Shown: one piece after another, positions 32,689 through 44,960 of the stretch
Layout of the letters: every line of letters starts with the position of its first letter
Numbering within the stretch: the first letter of the stretch is position 1
NCBI RefSeq assembly: GCF_030272615.1
Contig: NC_081410.1
Span: 186,353,619 to 186,417,618, forward strand
Direction: 5' to 3'
Origin: Cryptomeria japonica
Taxonomy: Eukaryota > Streptophyta > Pinopsida > Cupressales > Cupressaceae
Length of the DNA: 64,000 bases
Program-made: the position numbers and the translations under genes
The notes under the pieces: generated by a model
Databases searched by the model: none
What the model was told of the DNA's origin: nothing
What the model saw: the letters and a program-made list of their open reading frames with translations, nothing else

Positions 32689-33479
32689 TGTTGGCAAATG
32701 CACACTCCAATGAGAAATTGTAGGTGATTGAAGGTTTTGTCATTGATGGCAACCTTGTAATCATATGATACCGGCAAAACAAATATACTGGCATTGGCAA
32801 TGACAAACTCTACACCGACACACAGAACATCGGCAGTGAAAGGATGGATACCGGCACTCTGGCCGACAGGAATTTTGTTGATAATATATTTTGTAATTAT
32901 TGTAAAATCATTGTAAGCCGACATGGCGAGTTGTAATATGACTCATATATGTATGAGATCATTGTAGAACATTTAGGAACAAGGTGATAGGCGAAATTAT
33001 GCAGACCTAATATGCGAATTATAGGTTAAGGGTTTATGTATGAAGCAGAGCTAAAACCGGTACTGGATCTGGCATAGCAGATGCTAATTTGAAGCATTAC
33101 AAGACATTGGATTTGTATAATCCAATTTTGTAAGTTAGTGTGACTTCCTTTGTAATTGAGCAGTGAGCTCTAGGCACTTGGCCTTCTTGCATGTGTAGGC
33201 CCCTCTTGTAAAATAGTAATATTCCCTTATTGGCCAGTAAGTGAATATTGTGGGTCACAAATTCCACCGAGGTTTTTCCCACACTGAATTTCCTCATTAA
33301 ACTACTGTGTTATGGTGTTCTTTTCATGTGGTTGTTGTTATTCTTGTCTACTGCATTATTTTTGGTTTACCGGTACACAGAATTGATATGCTTTACATGT
33401 TTTAATTCAAGTAAATTCAGAAATAGGTTAGATACTGATTCACCCCTCCCCCCTCTCAGTATCTTTGGGAATCCTAACA
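32689..33479 (+). repeat. F 3' LTR (791 bp)
   Basis: Direct repeat of 26701-27463, with TGTTGGCA and CCTAACA termini intact. It is longer by about 28 bp because of a segment near 32790-32820 absent from the other LTR. Confidence 0.93.
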
Positions 33480-35097
33480 TTGTTTTCTTCCCTAACTGGC
33501 ATTCCTTGCTACCAAATTAGTAGGATTTACCAACTTAGGAATATCTCTCACTGCTTGAGTAGAACTTATCTTAACCATACAATCAAAATTCACATGACAC
33601 ATCCTCCTATGCCATAACCAACTTTCATCAATTTGAGCAATCAAAAAACTTTTACCACCAGCATTCAAGTGAAAGATATTACCTTTAGTCTTTGTCCCTG
33701 ATGCAATCTCAATTCCAAAACCACTTAAGATTATACACTTGCCATTATTGAATTGTAAATCATATCCCTTGTCAACAATCTATCCAACACTCAAAAGATT
33801 ATGCTTTAGACCTTCTACATACAAGACATCATCAGTATTGTGCTTACCATCAAGAGAAATGGAACCTCTACTACGGATTATACCAAGTTTATCATCACCA
33901 AATATTAGTACACCACCATCATACTTTTCCATACTCATAGACTTACTCTTATCACCTGTCATATGATGAGAGCAGCCACTGTCAAAAACCCATTCATCTT
34001 TCTCTTCAACTTTAGCAGCCAAAGATTTATCCTCATTAATGCAGCTAGCAGAATTAGTAGCTACTCGATCATCTTCCTTGATAGAAATTAATACCCATTC
34101 ATCATCACCTAAATTTCCTTTCTCAGATTCATCATCTATCACACCTTCATCAGCAGCATAATAGAATTTTTTCTGAAATTTAGGCTTGTATTGCTTCCTA
34201 GGAACTCTTTTCGGACACCTTGAAGCAAAATGTCTTATTTTATTACATGAAAAGAATTTAAGAGGCAACGTTCCTTCATACTTACTGGCTCCTTCAGGCA
34301 ATCTCCTAGAAATAAGGACTTCAAGCTCCTCAAGTTCTTTTTCTTCTTCTTCCATCTCCTTCATCTCCTTCTCAAATCTAGATACCCTTGAAGAACTTTC
34401 TCATAGATCATATTTCTGCTTTCCGAAAATAGTAGCTTCGAATGCAGGTTCTGTCTTATGAAGAGAGTCACCAAACTCACTCAATTCAAATGCATCAAGC
34501 TTGCCAATTAGCATGTCTCTAGTCACATTACTCACAGTCTGGATCTCCTCAATAGCAGCAGCTTTGTGCTTGTAAGCAGGAGCCAAGGATCTCAACACTT
34601 TAGCAATAATCTTTGATTCTTCTAATACTCCACCGGCACATTTGATATTACGCTCAAGCTCATTCATTTTCTGCATAAATAAGTAATGTTCTCATCTTTG
34701 CCCATCTTCAACAACTTATACTTTCCCTTCAAGCTCTACAACTTGGCAATCTTCACATGACTATCACCTTCATACAAAGTTTCTAACTTCTTCCAGATCT
34801 CATGAGAAGTCTGCAAATCCATCACATTTATCATTTTAGAATCAAACAAGGCACTCAACAATTCTTCTTTATCTCTAATATTGTATTCAGATTACTTCAT
34901 CTCATCCAGAGATGTAGGACCATTCAGAGGAACACATTTTTAGTAATTTTTTAGTAATCTTCACCAATGCATCTCAAGTGACATTCGATCCGGCTTTTCC
35001 AAAGAGTGTGGTTTGATCCATCAAATCTCAGACTATCCTTCTTATAATTTTCCATCTCAGATTACCTCAAATGATCAAGCTTCTTCGGAGGAACTTT
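33480..35097 (-). pseudogene. C: gag, zinc knuckle, protease and GAG-pre-integrase
   Basis: Minus-strand remains of a copia gag-pol start. From right to left: gag core (ERNIKCAGGVLEESKIIAKV, YKHKAAAIEE), a Glu-rich helix, a knuckle reading FFSCNKIRHFASRC whose first Cys is Phe and Gly is Arg, a protease site WVFDSGCSHHMTGD that looks intact, and GAG-pre-integrase leading into 26700 beyond F. Stops separate the pieces, for example near 34401 and 33780, and the gag start region before 34700 is poorly preserved. It resembles A but is clearly diverged. Confidence 0.88.
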
Positions 35098-35108
35098 CTC
35101 TAATACCA
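35098..35108 (-). other. C primer-binding site
   Basis: The minus strand reads TGGTATTAGAG a few bases inside the LTR that begins at about 35114, matching the T site and the copia initiator tRNA-Met type. Confidence 0.8.
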
Positions 35109-35113
35109 TTTTT

Positions 35114-36566
35114 TGGAAACAAGGCAAAAAACTAAGAGGGGGGGTGAATCAGTTTGCTCAAAATCTTTTCTTAACTCAGACATAATTTCAGATCCAATAA
35201 TTAATAGAAAAAGCATAAATAAACATCACATCAATAACACACATAACACCAATATTTTTGACGTGGAAAACCCAGTTAAGGGAAAAAACATGGTGGGTTT
35301 CTACCCACAATATGATGATACCCTCTTAGATATATATATGAAATATTACAATGGGGAATGCACATGCATTCAGGCACGTTGCCTAGAGCTCATTGCTCAA
35401 AAACAAAAAAGGGATACAACCCAAGGAAGTCTCGCTCTCTTACAAACATATTTGGATTATATCTGGAAGATCATTAATTGAGAAAATAGCATCTCCTAAT
35501 GCCTAGTTATAGTTCTAGTTAGGCACACTTTCTACTCTTTCGCACTTATTCACACTTCTTCGCACTACTTCACTACTTCTAAAAGATCAAAGCATTATCC
35601 GCACACACAGATACCTCTCTCACATGAGTATTACATTTATTTATACATATCATCAACCTATCTTTCAAGGTCGGCTCAACACACATCACAAATTATAAAG
35701 ATATAACCATACATGCTACAATATTATATGTGGACCAAAAAAATGTTGGCTAAGACATAGTATGGACCTAAATCAACACCTTGAACATGAAACATCTCCA
35801 AGAATTATGCCTTGAACATCTGCAACATGCTACACGCATCATGTTGGCCAAGAACATGAAGAATACCATCGATTCAAGGAAAATCATCAATAGCAAGCAC
35901 AACGATCAATGTGAACTGTCAATACAAATAGAACACGATCTAGAAACATCCACAAGCATCATGAAGTACTATAGAAACAACTACACCAATACCACTTACT
36001 AGAATCTTCATCATCATTATACCAAACATCAAGAACACTAACTACAATGATTGTTAAAATGAAAGATTCACTTACAAGCCTTCAAATCATGCGAACCATC
36101 TAAATTGAGGACACACCAAAATGTCCCAAACACTCTGTCAAATCTGTAAACCAAGATATTGCAACGTGGAGCAAAATCCAGAACACTAACCAACACCGAA
36201 CAACTAAAAAAACTAACCACAATACCAGATCTCATAACTCGATCAAATCTCCATGCGAACCACTTAAACTTGAGCTTAATCAATTAGAGATACTTATCTC
36301 AATATCCTTTAATCCGCAACAACTCATCTACAACACACTGGCCAAACCAACTCAATTTTAATCTAACTGTAACACTGGAACACATGGAGGAATATGTTGA
36401 CAGCAATGACAACACATCACTTAGTCTATCCAAACACATATTTGCACATTATCCCAACATGATCAATATTAAAAAGTGCAAAATAGTTCACACATTATGA
36501 AATTCAAATCAACACAAAAGAAGAAAAGTGTTGCACACCATTTTCTATGAGTCTTTTGGCCCAACA
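35114..36566 (-). repeat. C 5' LTR, right boundary uncertain
   Basis: The U5 end is clear: TGGAAACAAGG, then a G-rich tract (complement of the shared C-tract) and GGTGAATCAG, then AACCCAGTTAAGGG-type copia LTR sequence. A TATA-like stretch (minus strand TATAAATA) is near 35640. I place the LTR start at the GGCCCAACA ending at 36566 because it would give TGTTGGGCC and a length of 1453 bp. Without a second LTR in the window this boundary is a guess. Confidence 0.5.
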
Positions 36567-36752
36567 AGAAAGACAAGTGGCATCATTACATTCCTTCATC
36601 ACAACAATCAAGTGGAAGTTCCAAAAACCTAAAATTCTTGAAAGTTTAGTAATACAACTCATGCAAAATAAGGATCTAAAACAAGGGATCTCTTATTTTT
36701 AATCTTTAGCTAACTAGGGGATTTTGTAGCAAGCAATCGTGCATGCTTTTAT
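36567..36752. other. Short non-coding segment before the LINE insertion
   Basis: About 190 bp of AT-rich sequence without recognisable features. It ends at the 17-bp target duplication of the LINE. Confidence 0.4.
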
Positions 36753-37416
36753 AGTAAGTTTAGTTTGTTTCTTTCTTTTTGTTTTGTTTTTTTTGTTTTT
36801 GTTTTTGTTTTTTATCGGTAAAAGGCCGAAGCCTAAAAATTTTATTAATTATAGAAAATGATTACATACTCCATTCAGTGTGGGACCGGTAGGAAAGAAT
36901 GGAGGAAGAAAACCTCCGGTCTTCCCCAAATCCCTTAGAGGATCAAAATCTAATGATACACTTAACAGGAATGAGAACAAGATACAATAGTCCTTGGGAA
37001 AATCCCAATAGGCTGAGCTATGTGACAGAGAGAAATCATTCTAACATTTTGAAGTTCTGAAAGAACTGCTTATTCCTAAAAAATGATGTCTGCAAAACCC
37101 TTTATTTCCAAGATCTAGTTTCTTGGAAGCAGGTTTCAGAATGATCTCCTAATCTGCAAAAGATCTTACGACCAAGATCAGTGTACAAAGCTTAAATGAG
37201 AGAGAAAAGTCGAGAGACACCCTAAATGCATAATCTAGCTCTAGAGCCCTTAAGGGGAAGGCCCTACAAGGCTAATCGTAACCAGACCTACATAAAACCT
37301 TCAAACTTATCCTACATCAATCACTCCAAGAGATGTTAGCCCGAAAAACCACACAACTGATGGTGCCAAACCTTCATAATTAATCTACAACATCCTCAGA
37401 GTAAGTTTAGTTTGTT
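36753..37416 (-). mobile_element. 5'-truncated LINE tail with a 17-bp target duplication
   Basis: An identical 17-bp flank, AGTAAGTTTAGTTTGTT, lies at 36753-36769 and 37400-37416. Between them (36770-37399) the minus strand ends in AATAAAATTTTTAGGCTTCGG, CCTTTTACCGAT and an A-rich tail with T and C interruptions (T-rich on the plus strand at 36770-36812). An A-rich tail and long target duplication are the mark of target-primed reverse transcription. No ORF remains, so this is the 3' untranslated region of a LINE, or a SINE derived from one. The CCTTTTACCGATAAAAA ending is familiar from plant L1-type LINEs, by recollection only. Confidence 0.88.
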
Positions 37417-39404
37417 AGAAAAGGGGAATTAAATATTATAAAAGGGGATAAATGGAAGAAAAGAGGGTGGAGACATTTTCTAGCCTTAGCAAATGCTTCT
37501 TAAGATTGATTAAATATTTTTTAATTGTGCAAGCTTTTTCTTTTATAATCTGCTCTCAATTCAACAATGAAGAGAAAGTGGCATTCTATGTCCATGTATT
37601 TATCTTCAAATGTTCCTTATAAATTATAGCATGCCTATATTTATTTGTTCTAACAAGTAATATTTATAAATAGTTTGAAATCATGCCTTAATTTATTGTT
37701 TGATGCTATTAATCAATGTTATGATCTAAACAATAAATATTGTGCCATCGAATAACTAACATAAAAATTTCATTTGGCACATCACCTAAATAAATTATTT
37801 TCAATAGTATTTTATCTTTGTATTCCTCTAATTAGTTTAACATTCAAAATATTAAGAATATTTCACCTCTAAAATCTTAAGGTTATCTCGCAAACCACAT
37901 CCCACATTTCTAAAGTTTCTCATGTTGATGCAAACCTGTATATGAGCATAGATCCCAAGTACAAATTTGAACATGAACAATTAGCATAGCTTAAATTGAA
38001 TTTTTATACTATTTTGAAATTTCAATATATTTACTTAACATGGTAATCATCAAATGATCGAAAATGTGATTAAGACAATACTACAAATTACATAGTAATG
38101 CACATGGAAAAAATCATTACTAATAAAACACCACATAAAGCATCATTTTTTATTAAAACACTAACATAATTATCCATAAATTAATAGACTAGATCTAGGG
38201 AGTTTATTTCTCCTCACTTCCACACATGATTGATAAAACCTCCCATGCACTATATTTTCTCGAAAAGTGTATTATGTCTCAATGAGAGTGGTTCTCCTTA
38301 AATATAGGAAGAGAGGTGGAAAAATATCCAAAAGGCTAGTTCCACACCTATTCAAAATGACCATTTCAAATCAAATAATAATTTAATATTTATTATATTA
38401 TTAATTATTTAAATACTATATGCTTTTTATAAACCATATAATAAGCATATTGTTTTATAACCTTATTTAAAAATATATATAATTATTATAAAGATATGAT
38501 CTCTACTAATATTATATTCTAACAACTTTCTATGTTTTATAAAGATACATCAAAATCTTGAATTAAGTGAGTGTTATATTTATGGTTAGTTATTATATCA
38601 TACATGTTTTAGTGCACTAAATAATAAGATCATAATTTAATATGCTATTTGATTATTATTGAAATTTATTGTATGATTGATACATAATTAATAGTGAAGT
38701 AGTTGTGAAGGGATATAGATCTTGGGTAGTGTGGATGAACCATTGATGATATTTATGAATAAACTAAAGTTTGCACTATTTATCATAATGTTTAAATAAA
38801 AATAATAAGAATTGTTTTGAAGTATGAAATAATTTTTAAAGCTTCAATTTTGATAATCTAAATATTTATTTTATGATATTAATAATCAAATCTTTATGAC
38901 TAATCAGTTATTTTGTAGCTTGTGTCTATATTTATTGGAAATGGTAATTAGTATTAGTATTTTAATTCATAAACACTTTGCATTGTTATATGTATTTAAG
39001 TTTGGTTCTAATACATAATCATGTTTTATACATTTTTTTCTTTTATAAAATTGTATTATTGATTTGTATTGATTTTTAAATTGTCATTTTTTTTAAATCA
39101 ATTACACTGAATATAATCATGCAATTAATATAGTTAATTCTATATATTTGTAAAAAAAGATTCATACTTATTGAAACAATGTGCTATTATCTAATATCTT
39201 TTTATTGCTTCAATGCATAAAATGATCAAAATAATTTAAGTCATCTACATTAATGGCTCTCAATCACCACAATAGTACCCTAAACTTGTAATCTAATAGC
39301 CACTAACTTTCAATCCAACTACAACTTTAAATATCAAATCACTAGTATGAACTAAATGTGATATGGACAAGCACATCATTGATCATAAAGTCAAATTACG
39401 TTGA
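37417..39404. other. AT-rich intergenic stretch, no gene seen
   Basis: About 2 kb, very AT-rich around 38340-39240. It contains no open frame of note, LTR terminus or structural RNA. Probably old host or fully decayed repeat sequence. Confidence 0.5.
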
Positions 39405-39912
39405 CTTAAATTTGGAATTATTTAAGTTCACAACTGGACATAATTCTTTTTTCTTTTCAATGTGTTAGTCATCGTGGCTAATGGTGGTTTGACTTGAGAC
39501 TTTATGTTTTGATTAGACAGTCACCTTTTGGGAGGCAACTACTTTTCTGAATATTTCAATCAACCATCTAAACAACTATAATGATTTGAATTTGAAACCA
39601 TTTAAGTTCATAACAGAATACGTGTCTTTTCAATGCGCAAGTTAGTCATAGGCAATGGTGATTTGACTTGAGATTTATGCTTTGATGATACAGTCATTTT
39701 TTGGGAGGCACCTACTTTTTTGAATATATCAATCCATGGTCTAAACGACTAGGATGACTTTAATTTGAAGCTATTTAAGTTCACAACTAAACATATTTCT
39801 TTTCAACGCATAAGTTAGTCATAGATAATTGTGATTTGACTTGAGACTTTATGCTTTGATGAGACATTCACCTTTTAAGAAGCACCTAACGATGACTTGA
39901 ATTTGAAACTAT
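39405..39912. repeat. Satellite of about 174 bp, left part (about 3 units)
   Basis: Tandem units anchored by GACTTGAGACTTTATG at about 39491, 39665 and 39838, a spacing of 173-174 bp. Other shared words are TTTTGGGAGGC, TTTAAGTTCACAAC and CTAAACGACTA. The array is interrupted by G at 39913 and resumes at 58840. Confidence 0.9.
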
Positions 39913-40947
39913 TGACATGTGTTTTGACACACTCACCAACAGTCAGGTAGTTTACGCAAACACTCACCACCTCTCCTGAAAAGTAATGGGTTCGAAAGAA
40001 CTCACTACCCCAAGGTCTCTGTAGTCGGGTCTCGATGGTGATGGATAGCTAAATGGCCGATGTAGTTATACCTGTAAAGGGGCCTACTGGTTAAAACTAA
40101 ATCCCACTGGTTTATGAGCAATTGTACTTCTTCTTTTTTTGTATTTTGCAATTTAAGACTCTCTGGGGAAATAAAATATGAAGTGTAAGGGAAGCAAGAA
40201 AGTAACAATAAGGACCAATATAATGACAACTTAATGAATTATCCAATTAATTCCCTGCAATCCAAGCAATTATCAAATATTATCCAAGTTAGCATTCAAC
40301 AACGAACCTCCAACAAACCTACAAAATCATAAATTTTACAAGCCTATGGCAATAAAAATCATCAACAATATGGCCTATCGCAATAATTCTCATACACCAC
40401 TATCATGCGCAATATGATTCATAAAGTGATAGACAAAAAGATTAAACCATGTTGCTAACTCTAAATAATAGACATTACCAGATTACACAGAACAATTTGG
40501 TAGAATATAAAGTAGATTACGCAATCTACGAGCTGCTTTTCATATTAATCTCCATGAATGTATAACAGAAATAAGTCAAACTTCTTAACAATCTAAAAAA
40601 TACACTAAAATCTCTAATTGGACCTCAAATCATCAATTCATGGACCCCTACAAATGAATTCAACTTCTCAATTTATAGAAATTCTTTCACCCTATTATTT
40701 AGGAAATAACTCTACCCTAAATTAAGAACTAAGAAAAAGGAGTCGCAGTTAACTTGCAAGTTTCTGCTTGGACACTCCACTTAAAAACTACAAAACTGAC
40801 ATGGCATGAGCATTACGAAGACCATGCTAGGTGAGCCACGTTTTCGTAATCATGCAGAATTTCTTTCAAAATTGGGACTTGAGTGAGAGGAGTAGTTTTA
40901 AAATCAAGAAAAAGCTTTGCTATCTTTAGCAATTCTGACAATATCCT

Positions 40948-41400
40948 TTATTTCTTGGTAAAAGCCTTATAATTTTCAATTATACATGCAACTGCTCGGG
41001 CTGACAGATTGGCCACATGCTTAATTCTAAATTTATATTTCTTCAAAGCCTTATCTGCATGTGTTCCATGTTCCTCTAACTCCTTCACGGTGTCCGCCAC
41101 CTCTTGACACTGAGTAATCAAATGTGTGTATCTATACATTAGGGCGGCATCGAACTGGGCAGCAGGTCCTAGGTTTTGTGCTTCATATGCATCCCATTGA
41201 TTCAAAACTCGCTACTGGTCCATTATTCCAGTATCAGCTATTCTGATGCCAAAAGGCCCCAATACATTTGTCACAAAATTCTCAAATGACAAAATCTCTC
41301 TGAGGAGAGGGTCCCGAATATCAGTAATCTCCTTGGCATACTGCTGATACATCTCTACTTTCAACTCCAGAATGTATACATAGGATTGTAGATTCTCACA
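40948..41400 (-). pseudogene. G LTR protein, C-terminal coiled-coil fragment (left LTR copy)
   Basis: Minus-strand frame of 85 codons from 41205 to the stop at 40948 (NQWDAYEAQNLGPAAQFDAA, TVKELEEHGTHADKALKKY, ending ENYKAFTKK), preceded by the same frame before a TAG. The right LTR has the equivalent 138-codon frame at 54236-54652, with more of the N-terminus open. The sequence is helical and charged, and I recognise no family. Confidence 0.6.
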
Positions 41401-41959
41401 ACTATCCCCTCATAAGAGGTCCTCTTATATTCTCAGCTCTTCTCCTCAGCGTAGTAGCCTTTTCAAAATTCAGAGTTGCTTATTAAAGGTGTTCTCTTTC
41501 TGCTCCCATTGTGTGGAACAGGTTGCCAACACTCCTCCCGCCTGTACTGCCTTGTGGTATATTTCCATCGTGTTCTATAAAAATAATCTAATCTTGGCTG
41601 AATTTGTTTGAGCCCAAGATTTGGCGGCCGCAGCTACTCGTCTCACCTCCAATAGTGCCTTTACCTCCCCTTCTGGCAGTGATGAGGTTGAAGGCAGGTC
41701 ATCTACCTTATAGGAGTCCAAAGGCTTGCACATTTCTACCAGGAGATGTTTATATTGTCCAAGCTACACTTTAAGTTCTACATTTGAACTATGCTCTTTT
41801 TCCAAGCGCCCTCTGACAACACTCGTGGCAAGCTCCAAGGTATCCAAATCTCCCCACTTGGTTTGCTTACCTAGGTTTACCTATGATACTTGGTATTTGG
41901 GAGAAGCTTGTCCTTCGGCCTGTGATGGAACCGCCACATCTACAATCACTTCACCAGAA

Positions 41960-42664
41960 CTAGTTTTTTGACAAGTGGTGAACCATATTTAACTTCTTAA
42001 TCTTTGGTGGTTCCTTGGTGATTGCTTGTTGTAGAGTGACCTTTGGAACCTCTGCTTTTCTCTTTTTCTTTCCAAAGGTAAACTCTAACCATTTTGGTAT
42101 ATCTTCAGTTTTGTCACCTTGATGTGACACGATCTCAGTAGTTATAACGTGCACCTCTGCCTGCTCCTCTAGTTGCTCTTCTACTTCAGCTCCCGTTTGG
42201 CCAGGAACCTGGAATGATTAAACTTGGTGGGCTAAGTTATCTTGGAGAGTTTGTTGTTTGTGTAACTCTCCTAGCTTACCACTAACCTCCTCATTGAACA
42301 CCATTTCTTCATTCCCTAGGTCCATCTCTGTTTTCCCAGTTTCTATATCTTTGAGCAAGTCCTCTTGGTCTTGAGGAGTTAGAATCAACCTTTCATTCAG
42401 GATATCTTCTGCTTCACCTCCTTCTTGCTCACTACCTGTAGGCTATTGTTGGTCGAGATTCTCTTCCTCCTGGTTAGAGTCAGACTTGACATTTCTAATA
42501 TTCACTTTCTCGGTAGTAGGAGTAAAACCTTGTACTCTGGGATGCCCTGTAGATACATTAACAACTGATGGTGTGGGAGCAACGGTGTCTGAAGGACTTG
42601 TTCTACCTATGGAGGGTGGCTGAGCAGGTACCTCCTTGGTGGCTCCTAAGTTCTCTTCTTGTCC
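41960..42664 (-). pseudogene. G LTR ORF, second segment after the shared TAG (left LTR copy)
   Basis: This 705-nt frame follows the shared TAG at 42665-42667 without a shift and ends at a stop at 41960. It encodes an acidic Gln/Glu-rich region and a basic C-terminus (EFTFGKKKRKAEVPKV, PPKIKKLNMVHHLSKN). Two stops here are absent from the right copy, which is open throughout (55246-55950). The identical length in both LTRs supports genuine coding at the time of insertion. Confidence 0.65.
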
Positions 42665-44578
42665 CTAGGTACCCTCTTCTTTGGTGTGGCCTATAGCGGT
42701 CCTTGGTGGGAGAACTTTAGCAAGTGGAACCGCGCCTAGCCCATCAGTCACCCCAAAGTCTGCAGCCTTTTTCAGCAGTTTGGACTCCCTCATCTTTTCT
42801 TGAAGTTTCTTTAACAAGTCTTCAGTACTCTCTTGTGGCTCACCTTCCTCACCTGGGTTGGTGGAGGTATTCTACCTTGAGGTAGACCTTGTCTTTCGAG
42901 CATACTCCTTGTGGCCTCTTAATTGAGGTACCCCTAAAGTGGATTCCTTCTGTTTCACCTTTGATACGCTCGACCTTACCCTCTGGCTCAACCATTGCTT
43001 AGTCCTGTTGATGACCACCTGGGAAATATTTTCCATATCTGTCTCCTCACTTGCAGACCATTTTACTAGGGAGAGGGGCCTCTTGTCTATCCCTGATTCT
43101 TTATAAATTGGATTGAGTAACTCTCCATCATCCCTCAGGTCTTTAGGGAGGTTGGTCTTGATGCCAAAGTCTCTAACCTGCGGTACGGACAAACTGTTAT
43201 AATTCTTCTCCCTAACTTCAAAGTTGTCCTGCAAATTGGCCCAAAAGTCTTCCAAGTTGGGCCTATGCCCCTCATATGCCTTAGGCATAGCTTGCTTAAG
43301 CTTCCCGTAGGGATCATAAAACTCCCTAGTATGATTATATTCTTTCAGGTTCAAATCCTGAAGCTCTTGCTCGGCCAATTTTGCCACTTGTATTTTAGAG
43401 CAGGCGAAGTACCCAATGGACACCGAGAAATCAATTCTTGTCATATGCTTTGATGACAAGAGTGATTGGAGGCCTACAAGCTGTCTTACATATTCCAACA
43501 GGATCACCCTATCATTGCAATAACGAGGCAGCAGCATTGGATTCCCTGTGAATCCACTAACTCTAATGTAAGTGGAACGTGGGTTCTGGATGAACCAACA
43601 CACCCACTCCCAGATGATAGCCATAGCCTCGGGGCTAATCCGGTATCCTGTGTCTCCAGTCAACTTAATGATTATAGGGAAGATAAAAGCATCGTTAACC
43701 CTCTTAAAGTGTGTCTTTGCATTTGTTAGAGTGAGCTGGGAATAATATTGCCATATCTTCTTCTATCCCTCTTTCTCTCCTAACTGCCCATCCACTTGTA
43801 GGCCTAGGAACTTTCCGGCTCTGGCAGCTACCCGAATGACATAAGATGTGAAAAAGAACTTCTGGGTATGCTGCACTTATTTCGTTTGCCTATAGATATT
43901 GTCAGAGAGGATCTGTGGCCAGTCAAAGTATTGTTTCACTATCAGAATGGTGTTCATAAACTAGAACATCCAAGGATGGAAGTGTTTGCAGTCTGGCTTG
44001 CCGAAGGCCCTGCTGAGCATGATATTCAAGTCCCTCTGAGGCTCTTTGAAGTCGGCCCTTAGGATCTCTGTAGCCTTGAGCCCTATTTTCCTCTCCTCTT
44101 CCAGCCAATTGGTATTCATGTATCTTTTGTTGGCTGATACCTTGTCGTTCCATGCCTTCAAAGCTTCTTCTTCTATTAATAAGAATGCCTCTTCCCTAGT
44201 TGGGATTCTGAAGACAAACCCCAGCATATCCAGTGACAGGTCAATAACAGTCTTTCCATGTGTATCAGTGCACTTTCTAGTGTCTAGATTGTAGGATGGG
44301 GCAATGGTCATTATAAACTCTGATGCTTGCAAGGACTGTGGGAACACAGTAGCTTCCACAAGACCCGACCTCTTTATTCTTCGGTGGAGAGCATCTAGGT
44401 GTGGTTTATCTAGTTGGGTTGCAATATCCCCAATCTCTATGTGTCCCACCTCGGTGTCTGTGACCCATCTAATTTGATCATCCAGCTTCAAAACATGAAC
44501 CTGTCCTTGATATTGGTACTTCATGGTGGCTGGCAGTCTATCAATTTCTTTGCCCCTCTTGTTGGCGGATGCATCCAC
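42665..44578 (-). pseudogene. G LTR ORF, main segment of about 619 codons (left LTR copy)
   Basis: From the first in-frame ATG at 44524 to the TAG at 42665-42667 is exactly 1860 nt, as in the right LTR. Residues 1-190 (LDDQIRWVTDTEVGHIEIGD, LSLDMLGFVFRIPTREEAFL) and 210-400 (FLGLQVDGQLGEKEG, FPIIIKLTGDTGYRISPEA, FTGNPMLLPRYCNDR) look globular. The C-terminal third is charged. Four stops (43961, 43877, 43763 and 42872) are all absent from the right copy. I recognise no family with confidence; some plant retroelement-associated mobile-domain proteins have a similar feel. It lies downstream of the LTR TATA box in the same orientation as gag-pol. Confidence 0.75.
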
Positions 44579-44649
44579 CTAACCCCTGGAACCTACAAGC
44601 AAACCCCAAGTCTTAGTCCTTATTGCTAAACATAAATCTTAATCTACTT

Positions 44650-44960
44650 CAGGACTTCAGGGTCCCGGGGTAGGAATGCAGGAAGGGAACCCGAAACTCC
44701 GGGGATCCGGGGTTCCGGGGTGGCATGGAAGTGAAAACCGGGAACTCCAGGGTTCCGAGGTAGAAAGGCTATGAAACCCGGAACTCCGGGGACCCGAGGT
44801 TCCGAGGAGAACATGGAAGATGAAACTCAGTACTCTGGGGACCCAGGGTTCTAAGGTGATCATGGAAGAGAAACTCGAAACTCTGGGGACCTGGGGTTCT
44901 GAGGTGAACATGGAAGATGAAACTCGGAACTCTGGGGACCCAGGGTTCCGAGGTGAAACT
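44650..44960. repeat. GC-rich minisatellite in the left G LTR, leader side
   Basis: About six imperfect units of 45-55 bp built on GAACTCCGGGGACCCGGGG, TTCCGAGGTGAACATGGAAG and variants. It lies between the TATA box and the LTR ORF, so it would be in the 5' leader of the transcript. The right LTR has it at 57930-58230 with a different unit number. Confidence 0.85.

Larger units (their letters stand above)
26701..33479 (+). mobile_element. Element F: LTR element with gag and a giant ORF2 but no pol, inserted in C
   Basis: LTRs 26701-27463 (763 bp) and 32689-33479 (791 bp), PBS at 27466-27477, gag at 27535-28647, ORF2 at 28953-32410 and a polypurine tract before 32689. The flanks TTGTC (26696-26700) and TTGTT (33480-33484) fit a target duplication with one later change. 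The whole 5.2-kb interior is accounted for and contains no protease, RT, RNase H or integrase motif. It resembles terminal-repeat-with-gag elements but also carries a second ORF of about 1150 codons. C motifs resume on both sides. Confidence 0.93.

Noticed and set aside
41960-44578. Idea that the G LTR ORF is an envelope gene
   Set aside because: No signal peptide, membrane-spanning segment, furin-type site or fusion-like segment is visible in either copy; the protein is soluble and charged.
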